From: UASB124 sp041662445
GTDB lineage: Bacteria > Babelota > Babeliae > Babelales > RVW-14
Assembly (NCBI GenBank): GCA_041662445.1
Contig: JBAZSL010000003.1
Span: forward strand, 55,174 to 119,173
DNA length: 64,000 nucleotides
Direction of reading: 5' to 3'
Part shown: positions 34,301 to 42,179 of the stretch, in pieces
Position numbering within the stretch: position 1 is the stretch's first letter
Layout of the letters: each line of letters begins with the position of its first letter
Notes under the pieces: model-generated
The model's input: only the letters and a program-made list of their open reading frames with translations
The model's database searches: none
Told to the model about the DNA's origin: nothing
Made by a program: the position numbers and the translations under genes

Positions 34301-34654
34301 CTATTGTCTATTGCGGTGGGCTGTACCACAATAAAGCTTTATGCCAAACCCCATTGCATGAACAAGTGCCGTAAAAGATTGCAAGTGAGGATTTCCTTCA
34401 TCAGATAACATACGATAGATGCTCTCCCGTCTTAAGTGCGATCGCAGGGCAAGCTTGCTGATGTTTCCTTGTGCTTCGGCAACATTTTTGAGCGCTTTGA
34501 GAAAAAGGGCTTGAGATTCAGCATCTCCCTTTAAACTTTCCACAAGCGCTGCATTGAGGTAGGCGACCGCATGTTTGCGATCTTTAAGCGATTTGATTAA
34601 TTCATCGTGATAATCAATACAACGTGTTTTTTTTAAAGCCACTTTTTTAGTCAT
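34301..34654 (-). CDS. HigA-like helix-turn-helix antitoxin
   Basis: 117 aa from the ATG at 34654; the longer frame overlaps the toxin gene in another frame. Matches the COG3636-type addiction-module antidote: AVAYLNAALVE, then FLKALKNVAEAQGNISKLALRSHLRRESIYRMLSDEGNP, a lambda-repressor-like HTH, and HLQSFTALVHAMGFGIKL. Its start overlaps the toxin stop by eight bases, and toxin-first order is normal for this subtype. Such proteins bind the toxin and repress their own promoter. The short N-terminus is rich in Lys (TKKVALKKTR). Confidence 0.85.
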   Translation of the reverse strand: MTKKVALKKTRCIDYHDELIKSLKDRKHAVAYLNAALVESLKGDAESQALFLKALKNVAEAQGNISKLALRSHLRRESIYRMLSDEGNPHLQSFTALVHAMGFGIKLYCGTAHRNRQ

Positions 34655-34982
34655 TTTTTTGTTCCCATTGTTTATAGTCCTTGAGATACTCTTGTGCCTT
34701 AATAATGTCCCTATGCTGAGATCGTTTGTCTCCTGCACACAAAAGCAGGACAATAAGCTGGCCAATTTTACTGAAATAGATTCTATACCCTGGGCCGATG
34801 TCAATTTTCATTTCATACAACCCGCCACCAAGCGACCGGATCTGTCCGAAATTACCCATTTCTAAGCGGTCAAGACGCAGCTCAATGGCTACGCGAGCCT
34901 TCATATTGGCAAGGTCCTTGAGCCATTGTTTGAAGGGGACCTTCCCGTTTGAAGTTTTGTAGAATTGTATCGAATATTCCAT
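34647..34982 (-). CDS. RelE/HigB-type (Gp49-like) toxin
   Basis: 111 aa, ATG at 34982. Phage-derived Gp49/HigB-like family of ribosome-associated mRNA interferases: FKQWLKDLANMKARVAIELRLDRLEMGN, then IRSLGGGLYEMKIDIGPGYRIYF and IVLLLCAGDKRSQHRDIIKAQEYLKDY. The conserved C-terminal GDKxxQxxDI pattern and the GPGYRIYF strand are the family hallmarks. It is followed by its antitoxin with an eight-base overlap. Either a stabilising module of this accessory region or a stress regulator. No promoter was identified in the 150 bases upstream. Confidence 0.87.
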   Translation of the reverse strand: MEYSIQFYKTSNGKVPFKQWLKDLANMKARVAIELRLDRLEMGNFGQIRSLGGGLYEMKIDIGPGYRIYFSKIGQLIVLLLCAGDKRSQHRDIIKAQEYLKDYKQWEQKND

Positions 34983-35079
34983 ACTATTTTCGATTTATGT
35001 GAATCGACCAGTGTATTATGAAATAATAACGTAACTGTGGCCTGTAGGCAACACAAAGTTCATATTTCTGCAAAAAAAA

Positions 35080-35106
35080 GAGTGCCGAGAAAAGATCCCG
35101 GCACTC
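35080..35106 (-). terminator. Terminator of the small coiled-coil gene cluster
   Basis: GAGTGCCG (35080-35087) / CGGCACTC (35099-35106); on the minus strand it is followed by TTTTTTTT. It ends the transcript carrying the 35134, 35524 and 36024 genes. Confidence 0.85.
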
Positions 35107-35133
35107 GGAACAAGGGGAACGTGGTGTTTGATC

Positions 35134-35481
35134 TTATTTGGTCGTAGCCTTAAGTGCTTTAAGCTTCGCTTCGTAATCCTTAAACGCAGCGGATACCAGT
35201 TCTGTAATATTCTTTCTTTCAGTGCTTCCCGTCTTCAACTGTCCTATGAGCCGATTGAGCTCAGTAATTTTTTTTGTAACATCGTTTTCGATGGCATAAA
35301 TGTTTTTTAAGACTGGTATTTCGGTCGCTCTTAGCGCCGTAATTTCCTGAAGCTTTGCCTGAGCTTTTTTCAAGATATCACCTGGCGCAGCAGCCTGTGT
35401 TGCAACGGCGCCGTACACATTTGCGCCATAACAAGCAGCGATGAGCCCAAGTATGCTGAATATCTTTTTTGTGCTCCACAT
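35134..35481 (-). CDS. Small secreted coiled-coil protein A
   Basis: 115 aa, ATG at 35481 after GGAAGGA. Signal peptide about 1-24 (KKIFSILGLIAACYGANVYGA). The mature ~90 residues are wholly helical and charged with heptad-like spacing (ILKKAQAKLQEITALRATE, VTKKITELNRLIGQL, AFKDYEAKLKALK). No Cys, no known domain. Third gene of a three-gene unit of similar proteins. They could be periplasmic chaperone-like or structural helices (OmpH/Skp-like size), but no Skp signature is seen. Confidence 0.65.
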   Translation of the reverse strand: MWSTKKIFSILGLIAACYGANVYGAVATQAAAPGDILKKAQAKLQEITALRATEIPVLKNIYAIENDVTKKITELNRLIGQLKTGSTERKNITELVSAAFKDYEAKLKALKATTK

Positions 35482-35523
35482 TGTAATGTTCCTTCCGTTA
35501 AAATTTCTAAATTTTCTTCAACT

Positions 35524-36006
35524 TTAATCAGTAATTTGTTTTGGCAAAAAATCCCCGCCCGTTGTAGCATCCAGCTTCGCAAGCGCCTCATTTACCGCTT
35601 TATCGATACGTACAAGTTGTTGGTCCCTTGACGCCTTGGTGATTGAATTGATTGAATAAAGAACATTGAGTGCCGCAACAGCATCAGCTTTTCTTTGTTG
35701 CGCAATCGCTTTAAGTCGCTGGATGTTATTTTTATGATCAGCATTAAACTGATCGATCTGTTGCTTGAGCGCTGAGCGTTGATTTCTAAGCCTTCCAAAT
35801 TCCACATCTTCCCTTGCTGTAAGTTGTCCTATTTCAGTTTTCAACCCTTGGTACCACGCCGTCTTTGTTTGGACCTCGCCGAATGCCGTGTATTGGACAA
35901 GAGCGCTGTAGCCAGAGAGCGTTGATGCGCTACCTGCAGAGAGCGTCTGCATCGACAGGGGAGTTATAATGGCGATCATAGACATTAACTTTATGAGTGT
36001 TTTCAT
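35524..36006 (-). CDS. Small secreted coiled-coil protein B
   Basis: 160 aa, ATG at 36006 with AAGGG ahead. Signal peptide about 1-24 (KLMSMIAIITPLSMQTLSAG). The mature part is helical, rich in Q, K, A and L (LRNQRSALKQQIDQFNADHK, IQRLKAIAQQRKADAVAAL), and ends FLPKQITD. The layout, a long helix, a Lys/Ala/Leu patch 'NVLYSI', then a second helix with 'VNEALAKL', resembles the next gene (ALDQLYNT... VNSAFNELKAL...IPLTIAD), so A-C look like diverged paralogues. Function unknown; not Skp by any motif seen. Confidence 0.65.
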   Translation of the reverse strand: MKTLIKLMSMIAIITPLSMQTLSAGSASTLSGYSALVQYTAFGEVQTKTAWYQGLKTEIGQLTAREDVEFGRLRNQRSALKQQIDQFNADHKNNIQRLKAIAQQRKADAVAALNVLYSINSITKASRDQQLVRIDKAVNEALAKLDATTGGDFLPKQITD

Positions 36007-36023
36007 TGTTCGTCCCTTCGTTC

Positions 36024-36491
36024 CTAGTCGGCGATGGTAAGAGGTATCGCCTCTTTGGTCTTAAGTGCTTTGAGTTCATTAAAAGCAGAATTGACCACGA
36101 CATCAGCGGCTTCCAGCGTTTCATTGCGCACTGCTATTGCCGCTGTCTGTTCATCATCGGTTTTTGCTGTGTTGTAAAGCTGGTCAAGTGCAGAAGCGAG
36201 TGCTGTGCGGGAGCCTTGGACCTTTCTTTCTTTCTCCGCCACAATGGTGTCGTAGTTTGCGCTTGTCTGTTGTATTTTGCTTTTGAGAGTTGCTCTTTTT
36301 CCCTTGAGCGCCGTTGTCTCGTTACTGGCTCTAACAAGGAGGTCGGTCGCTGCTGTGGCAACTGCCTGGAAATCTTTAAGCTTTTGCTCGACGTTGCTTT
36401 TTGCTATCGACTCGTTTGTGGGAAGCAATGCCTGCGATGCTATCAGGCTTATGCCGATAGTCAGGCACCCATAATAAAAAAAATTTTTCAT
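36024..36491 (-). CDS. Small secreted coiled-coil protein C
   Basis: 155 aa, ATG at 36491 with GGGGAG ahead. Signal peptide about 1-20 (FFYYGCLTIGISLIASQALL). The mature protein is helical (KLKDFQAVATAATDLLVRAS, LKGKRATLKSKIQQ) and ends IPLTIAD, matching the FLPKQITD ending of protein B. First gene of the A-C unit (17 bases to B, 42 bases from B to A). The opposite-strand frame over this gene has no ribosome site and is taken as a shadow. Confidence 0.65.
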   Translation of the reverse strand: MKNFFYYGCLTIGISLIASQALLPTNESIAKSNVEQKLKDFQAVATAATDLLVRASNETTALKGKRATLKSKIQQTSANYDTIVAEKERKVQGSRTALASALDQLYNTAKTDDEQTAAIAVRNETLEAADVVVNSAFNELKALKTKEAIPLTIAD

Positions 36492-36746
36492 CGCACTCCC
36501 CTTTTTCTTTCAAGTTGCTGCTTCATGGAGACTGCAACCTGGTCACCCTGAGCCCGCTTGCTACTTTTAGTGTGCTACATTTATTTAACAATAGTCAATA
36601 TTTATGTAGCTTTGGTTCGCGTGTTTGAAATGGGCGATTTTTTGAAAAATTACACTAAAAGTATTGCAAATAGCATATTAAGGCCTGTAAAATTGAGATG
36701 AATGAATATTATGTTGGGCGTACGAGTAGTGGTAGGGAGTGAGCGC

Positions 36747-37112
36747 ATGAAAACAATATCAAAATTAATACTTATAACGATTGTATGTGTGGGAATCGGT
36801 TGTAGTGCCTTCGCCGTAACTAATATGGCTTTGATAGCTGAGACGAAGGTTTTATGCGAGCAACGTCAAGCCGAAGCTGCGTATTTGCTCTTAAGAATAG
36901 GGCAGATGGCCACCTTTTTGGGCAGCGAAGCAGCCAAGTCCAAGACGGTAGAGGAACTTAATGATATTTCTCGCGAACTTTCTGCTGCATTGTCGGTTTT
37001 GCACAATGACGCTGTAATTTCACAAAAAAAACTTGTCGCTGCCAAATTAAAACTCGAGAAAAAATGGTGGCCTGTGGCGAGCACTGCAGGAGCCGTTCGC
37101 TCATCAAATTAA
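36747..37112 (+). CDS. Small secreted helical protein D
   Basis: 121 aa from the ATG at 36747, with GGGAG 7-8 bases ahead; 36702 lacks a site and precedes the signal. Signal peptide about 1-23 (KTISKLILITIVCVGIGCSAFA). The mature part is helical (AETKVLCEQRQAEAAYLLLR, VEELNDISRELSAALSVL, KKLVAAKLKLEKKW). It resembles proteins A-C in size and composition but lies on the other strand, divergent from C across 255 bases. It overlaps the next gene's 3' end by nine bases (converging). Function unknown. Confidence 0.6.
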   Translation: MKTISKLILITIVCVGIGCSAFAVTNMALIAETKVLCEQRQAEAAYLLLRIGQMATFLGSEAAKSKTVEELNDISRELSAALSVLHNDAVISQKKLVAAKLKLEKKWWPVASTAGAVRSSN

Positions 37113-37721
37113 CGCATGGAGCGTGCGTGCGACATGTGCCGGATTTTCGGATTTAGTAATCGCCGATCCAATCATAATGCCTTGTGGCTTGAGATCCATT
37201 ATCTGTTGCATATGTGATGCGTCAATAGAACCGGTTACAAAAATGGGAATGTCGCTATTGTCGCGTATATTATGCCAATCAGTTTCAAAGTCAGAGTCTT
37301 CTGTAATTTCGCTATGGCGATGCATAATCAAAAAGTCTACGCCTTGTGCTTTTGCATCAAGCGCCGCTTGCCCTCCCGATGGCGCATCAATGAGATCGAG
37401 TCCTATTTTTATGTTATAGGCATGGGCAATTTCAGTGGCTTTTTTTATTGTTGCTGGCCATGTTCCTGCCAGAACCGATACATACGTTGCTCCCGCCTGA
37501 GCCATCATAGTTATTGCTTCGCGTGCCTTTTCTGATACACGCGCTTCGACACAAATATCTTTAGTAGGAAACTGTGCCTTAAACGATTTGACCGCTTGAA
37601 TACCATCAGAGAAAAGTAGTAAAGATCCAACGCCAAGTATGTCAGAAAACTCTGCTGTTTGTGCCGCAATAGCAAGCGCTAAAGACAGGTCAGGAAGGTT
37701 GTAGCTAAAGTACATTTTCAT
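37104..37721 (-). CDS. 3-hexulose-6-phosphate synthase-like (OMP-decarboxylase superfamily) protein
   Basis: 205 aa, ATG at 37721 behind AAGGAG. It aligns along its length with HPS/KGPDC TIM barrels, which make or cleave ketohexulose/pentulose phosphates: GVGSLLLFSDGIQAVKSFKAQFP, AGATYVSVLAG...TIKKATEIAHAY, VDFLIMHRHSEI, IFVTGSIDASHM, GIMIGSAIT (phosphate site). The catalytic DxKxxD of the family is replaced by E-A-R-V-S-E at about 59-64: each charge is kept but the side chains differ. Activity is therefore doubtful or altered. HxlB (isomerase) is not adjacent, so a ribulose-monophosphate pathway cannot be argued from here. Confidence 0.7.
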   Translation of the reverse strand: MKMYFSYNLPDLSLALAIAAQTAEFSDILGVGSLLLFSDGIQAVKSFKAQFPTKDICVEARVSEKAREAITMMAQAGATYVSVLAGTWPATIKKATEIAHAYNIKIGLDLIDAPSGGQAALDAKAQGVDFLIMHRHSEITEDSDFETDWHNIRDNSDIPIFVTGSIDASHMQQIMDLKPQGIMIGSAITKSENPAHVARTLHALI

Positions 37722-37841
37722 TTCTATTCTCCTTTGCTAAATCTACAAAAAACAGTATCTTTGAGATCGTTTTGAAAGGCAAGATGCGGCTTCGATGACC
37801 ATACTTAATCCGGCATTGAGCCTCAATAGTTTGGGTAAAAT

Positions 37842-39305
37842 ATGAAGCAATTTGTCAATCGAATACGTGCCGGCGGCGCAAAACCTGTGCTTGTTATCGG
37901 CGATGTCATGTTAGACGAATATTTTTTTGGTTCAGTTAATCGCATCTCACCCGAAGCGCCCGTCCCCGTACTTAAAGAAGAGCGGCAAGAATGGTGCCTT
38001 GGCGGTGCTGCAAATGTGGCGGCAAATTGTAGACACATTGGATGCGACGTTTCTTTGGTTGGTCTTATTGGTATGCATGACAGCGAAGGCCAGCGACTTC
38101 TTTCGCTTGTGCAAGACTTTCAAATTTCTCCGCGAGGGCTTATTCAAACGCCCCATCGTCCGACGACGAGCAAAAAAAGATTTCTTGCGAAAAATCATCA
38201 GATGTTGCGCATGGATACTGAGACGGCTCAGTGCCTCAACAGAGATGAATACCGCGATATTACGCAACGCATTGACACGCTTATGGTCCCGTCTTCCATA
38301 GTGTTGCTTTCTGATTATGCCAAGGGTGTTTTGACGTCCGAGCTCATTGGCTATGTGTGTACTCGTGCACGTGAGCGCAATTGCATGGTCATGGTTGATC
38401 CAAAAGGACCTGACTTCGCCAAATACCGTGGCGTTGATTACGTTAAACCTAACCTTAAAGAATTTGGGCAAATGGTTGATTTTTTTGGGCTTTCGTCTGA
38501 TCAATCACTTGAAAAAAATGGTAAAGAAATTTGCCGACTCCTTGCACTTAAGGGGCTTATTGTTACCGAAGGAGAGCGGGGCATTACGTATGTATCGGGT
38601 GATCGCACGATCTTTTCTCCTGCTTGCCAGCGTGAAGTTTATGATTTGACCGGTGCTGGCGATACGGTATTTGCTTTCGTAGCATTGGGGTTAGCACATG
38701 GCTTTTCGATGGAAGAGTGTCTTCTCGTTGCCAACCGTGCAGCGGCGGTTGCCGTATCACACCTCAAAACATATGCGGTGAGCCTTGATGAGCTTGTTGA
38801 CCGGTCAACCGATTCAACTGAAAAAATTTATACCGATTGGATGCAGCTTAAAATTGAGCTTGATTGGTTGCGGAGCGAAAAAAAGAAAGTTGTGGTTGCG
38901 AATGGCAGCTTTGATATTCTGCATTCCGGGCACATTCATACGCTCAAAGAAGCCAAAAAATGCGGTGATATTTTAGTCGTTGCGCTTAATACTGATGAAT
39001 CGGTCAAAAGGTACAAAGGACCTTCGCGCCCGGTTAATTCTTTGGCGCACCGAGCATTGGTTATATCGGCACTTGGGATGGTTGATTTTGTTGTTTCATT
39101 TGCGCAAGATACGCCTCGATCTTTGATTGAGTATCTAAAACCAGATGTGTTGGTTAAGGGTGGGGATTATCAAAAAGAACGCGTTGCTGGGTACGATATT
39201 GTGACTTCATATGGAGGTGAGGTTCATATTGTCGATTATCTATCAGGATTTTCTACGACGTCTCTTATTAAGCAGATTGAGCAGCAGAAAACAGGCGCTG
39301 TGTAG
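37842..39305 (+). CDS. hldE: Bifunctional heptose-7-phosphate kinase / heptose-1-phosphate adenylyltransferase HldE
   Basis: 487 aa. It makes ADP-heptose for the LPS inner core. N-terminal PfkB-type kinase (about 1-320): GDVMLDEYFFGSVNRISPEAPVPVL, LGGAANVAANC, KxRFLAKNHQMLRMD, and the anion hole DLTGAGDTVFAF. C-terminal nucleotidyltransferase (about 350-487): VVVANGSFDILHSGHIHTL, NTDESVKRYKGPSRPVN, VLVKGGDYQKE. Both active-site motifs are complete. Fused form as in E. coli, so LPS with heptose is expected. The next gene, murD, starts 40 bases later. No clear ribosome site ahead of the ATG. Confidence 0.95.
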   Translation: MKQFVNRIRAGGAKPVLVIGDVMLDEYFFGSVNRISPEAPVPVLKEERQEWCLGGAANVAANCRHIGCDVSLVGLIGMHDSEGQRLLSLVQDFQISPRGLIQTPHRPTTSKKRFLAKNHQMLRMDTETAQCLNRDEYRDITQRIDTLMVPSSIVLLSDYAKGVLTSELIGYVCTRARERNCMVMVDPKGPDFAKYRGVDYVKPNLKEFGQMVDFFGLSSDQSLEKNGKEICRLLALKGLIVTEGERGITYVSGDRTIFSPACQREVYDLTGAGDTVFAFVALGLAHGFSMEECLLVANRAAAVAVSHLKTYAVSLDELVDRSTDSTEKIYTDWMQLKIELDWLRSEKKKVVVANGSFDILHSGHIHTLKEAKKCGDILVVALNTDESVKRYKGPSRPVNSLAHRALVISALGMVDFVVSFAQDTPRSLIEYLKPDVLVKGGDYQKERVAGYDIVTSYGGEVHIVDYLSGFSTTSLIKQIEQQKTGAV

Positions 39306-39345
39306 GTATGCAAAATGTTGAACCAGTGACAATGCTGGAGCCTCT

Positions 39346-40854
39346 ATGTACAAACTTGGAATTGTTGGTTTTGGAATTGTTGGCAAATCGGTCTTAGCGT
39401 TTCTCAATCGGCAAAAGATTGATTACTCGACCTCATCTTCTTCAGAGCTTGATCTTTATGATGATTCCTCTGACGTCGGTCGGATTCAGGTTCAGGTATG
39501 GGATTCGCGCGCGCTTGGCCCTGCTGAACAGGAAATTGTTAAAATGTATAAGGCAACAGCTGTTGATGCCTCGATGCAGTCGCTGGGAGATTTTATTCAA
39601 CAAAGTGATTTTATTCTTGCAAGCCCCGGTATTGATTTGAGTGCGTATCAAAATGCACATAATAAGTTTCTGTGCGAACTCGATTTTTTTTCGGCATTTT
39701 TTACCAAGCCGATTATTGCCGTTACCGGGTCTTTGGGTAAAACAACGATTGTAAAACTTCTAGGCTCTCTTTTTGCTGCTGTTCCACTGTGTTCTGCCGT
39801 GACGCATTCAGAGCCTCGGGTTGCCCAGCCCATTATTGGCGGCAATGTTGGCATAGGAATGCTCGATCTGGTTAATCAACAGGATGTGTGTGATCTTGGG
39901 ATTATAGAACTTTCAAGCTTTCAACTTGAGTTGAGTAAAAAATTTGCACCAGATGTGGCGGTATGGACCAACTGGTGCCCCAATCACCTCGATCGTCATC
40001 ACACAGAAAAAGCCTATTTTGATGCAAAATTTAACCTGCTGCGTTTCCAGCAGGGACATCAGGTTGCAGTTCTTTCAGATACGCTTTTTTTCGGACAAAC
40101 GGGAGCATGGCTTAATGAGCAATTGCCGGAGGTTGTGTCGCATATCTGTGTATGCACTGATGCGGCATTGACGCCCGATCTTCTTAATGCTGTTAAGCGC
40201 GTGCATTTTGATGTTGTTCATGTTACCGATGCTTGCGTGGTGAAATCATCGATTACCAATGGCACAATTACCAGCTCGCAAAAATTAATGCGTACCGATC
40301 AGCTTGCGCCGGTGACCTTTCTGCAAAATTGGGTACAAACGCTTGCTGTGATGTCATGTATGGGTGCCGATTGGGCATCATGCGCAAAGTTTGTGTCTGA
40401 GCAACCGCATGCGTTGCTTCCTGATCTTCACCACCGCCTTGAATATTTTTCTACGATTAATGGTGTGGACTTTTACGATGATTCCAAATCTACCGTTGTT
40501 CAATCAACGCTTGCAGCATTTCAGCGGCTTGCCCAGAATGGGCGCCCCATCATTCTTATTGTCGGCGGTTTGGGTAAAGGGGTTGATCGCTCACTATTGG
40601 CCACTTCGCTCAAAGATCATCCGCAGCTGAAGCGCATGTACTGTTTTGGTAAAGAGTGCGCGGTGTTTGGTTCGTGCGATGTGTGCGAAAATCTTGATGA
40701 CACGATGCGCAATATTGCCGGTTCTATGGCATCTGGTGATATCGTTCTTTTCTCGCCAAGCGGGACAAGCTTTGATTTTTTCCAAAATTATGAACATCGT
40801 GGACAGGTTTTTAGAGAACTTGTTGCAAAGCTTGGCAATCAGGCAGTTAAATAA
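39346..40854 (+). CDS. murD: UDP-N-acetylmuramoylalanine-D-glutamate ligase MurD
   Basis: 502 aa. It adds D-Glu to UDP-MurNAc-L-Ala in the cytoplasm. VGFGIVGKSVLAFL is the N-terminal nucleotide-fold; VTGSLGKTTIVKLL the ATP loop of Mur ligases; IELSSFQLE the substrate and metal region; WCPNHLDRH, then FYDDSKSTVVQSTLAA in place of NDSKATN; GGLGKGVD. Slightly longer than the usual ~450 residues. Together with ftsW directly after it this is a fragment of the dcw cluster, so the organism makes peptidoglycan. murG, murC and ftsZ are not here. Confidence 0.94.
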   Translation: MYKLGIVGFGIVGKSVLAFLNRQKIDYSTSSSSELDLYDDSSDVGRIQVQVWDSRALGPAEQEIVKMYKATAVDASMQSLGDFIQQSDFILASPGIDLSAYQNAHNKFLCELDFFSAFFTKPIIAVTGSLGKTTIVKLLGSLFAAVPLCSAVTHSEPRVAQPIIGGNVGIGMLDLVNQQDVCDLGIIELSSFQLELSKKFAPDVAVWTNWCPNHLDRHHTEKAYFDAKFNLLRFQQGHQVAVLSDTLFFGQTGAWLNEQLPEVVSHICVCTDAALTPDLLNAVKRVHFDVVHVTDACVVKSSITNGTITSSQKLMRTDQLAPVTFLQNWVQTLAVMSCMGADWASCAKFVSEQPHALLPDLHHRLEYFSTINGVDFYDDSKSTVVQSTLAAFQRLAQNGRPIILIVGGLGKGVDRSLLATSLKDHPQLKRMYCFGKECAVFGSCDVCENLDDTMRNIAGSMASGDIVLFSPSGTSFDFFQNYEHRGQVFRELVAKLGNQAVK

Positions 40855-40915
40855 GACTCTGTTGTCATGGGGTACCATCTCGTGGTAAAGACGATGAGAA
40901 AAGAAAGGACTCCCC

Positions 40916-42022
40916 ATGGCTTTACCCCTCAATCGTTTGCGTAGCGATGTACGTCTTTTTGTTGCTACTGTTGTCACACTTACTATTGTTGGCGTCATTT
41001 TTATCTACTCTTCAAGTTCCATTTTCGCGCTCGAGAAATATGGTTCAGCGCATTATTTTCTTAAAAAGCAGTTAATTTATCTCATACCAAGTATTGGAGC
41101 GTTTTTTATTTTTGCGCTTGTGCCCTTGGCATGGTGGCGGAAAAATGCGCCGTGGCTTTTTCTTGGCTCGTTAGCGCTGACTGCGCTGACGTTGCTTCCC
41201 ATGATGGGCGTAAAGTTTCATGGTTCAAACCGTTGGTTATCAGTTTTTGGTTTTAGCTTCCAACCCAGTGAAGTTCTTAAACTTTTTTTGTTTATGTACA
41301 TGGGGTTTTTCCTTGAACGGAAACACGACAAAATAAAATCATTTCTTCATACCTATCTCCCGCTGCTGGTTATTTTTGGTGCGGCATTTGCCATTCTTCT
41401 TAAACAACCCGATTTCGGCTCAGTGATGACTATTATGGTGACGGCCCTCATGCTTTTTTTTGTTGCCGAATTCCGCATGATATATTTGGTGGTGACGGCA
41501 CTTGCCGCATGTCCTTTTGTAATATATTTAATCATGTCAAAGTCATATCGCCTCAAGCGCATTCTGATCTTTTTAAATCCATGGGCAGATCCGCAAGGTA
41601 GTGGCTTTCAAATTATTCAATCACTTATTGCCATCGGTTCGGGACATGTGTGGGGCGTTGGGCTTTCAAATTCTAAGCAAAAGTTTTTTTATCTGCCCAT
41701 GCAACATACCGATTTTATTTTTCCTATCATTGCCGAGGAAGTTGGTTTTGTTGGTTCACTGCTTTTGCTCGTTCTTTATGTTATTTTTTGTTTTTTAGGT
41801 CTCCGCATCGCCGTCAATATAAAAAATTCGTTCGCGTTTTTTACCGCGCTTGCCTACGTTCTTTTTATTTCGCTGCAGGCGGTGATCAATCTTATGGTTT
41901 CATCAGGGCTTCTGCCGACCAAGGGGCTTGGCCTTCCGTTTATAAGTTATGGCGGTACTGCCCTCATGTGCTTTTGGGCAATGGTTGGCTTTATTGTTAA
42001 CGGAGCGCGTGCCGAGCAGTAG
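40916..42022 (+). CDS. ftsW: Peptidoglycan polymerase of the SEDS family, FtsW
   Basis: 368 aa, ATG at 40916 after GGA. Ten hydrophobic helices. Glycosyltransferase that, with PBP3/FtsI, builds septal peptidoglycan from lipid II. SEDS features: GVKFHGSNRWLSVFGFSFQPSE (the catalytic-Asp loop region), LKQPDFGSVMTI, DPQGSGFQIIQSLIAIGSG, GVGLSNSKQKFFYLPMQHTDFIF, and KGLGLPFISYGGTA near the C-terminus. Position directly after murD favours FtsW over RodA. It should be co-transcribed with murD (61 bases apart). Confidence 0.93.
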   Translation: MALPLNRLRSDVRLFVATVVTLTIVGVIFIYSSSSIFALEKYGSAHYFLKKQLIYLIPSIGAFFIFALVPLAWWRKNAPWLFLGSLALTALTLLPMMGVKFHGSNRWLSVFGFSFQPSEVLKLFLFMYMGFFLERKHDKIKSFLHTYLPLLVIFGAAFAILLKQPDFGSVMTIMVTALMLFFVAEFRMIYLVVTALAACPFVIYLIMSKSYRLKRILIFLNPWADPQGSGFQIIQSLIAIGSGHVWGVGLSNSKQKFFYLPMQHTDFIFPIIAEEVGFVGSLLLLVLYVIFCFLGLRIAVNIKNSFAFFTALAYVLFISLQAVINLMVSSGLLPTKGLGLPFISYGGTALMCFWAMVGFIVNGARAEQ

Positions 42023-42179
42023 CAATTTATTTCGAATATAAAATTTTTCCTTGTATCCGTCGGCGTGGCGCTGTTATGCGTTGACATGATAAATCTTCTT
42101 GCCATACTTGAGGCATTCTTTTTTGTGGAATTCTTTGTTGGGGATTTGGGTCAATTAAAATATAACGACGGGGTGTTGA

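Noticed and set aside
35997..36551. 184-codon plus-strand frame rich in Cys and Phe
   Set aside because: Lies fully opposite the coiled-coil genes B/C, has no ribosome site, and its composition is the complement of their Lys/Ala/Gln codons.
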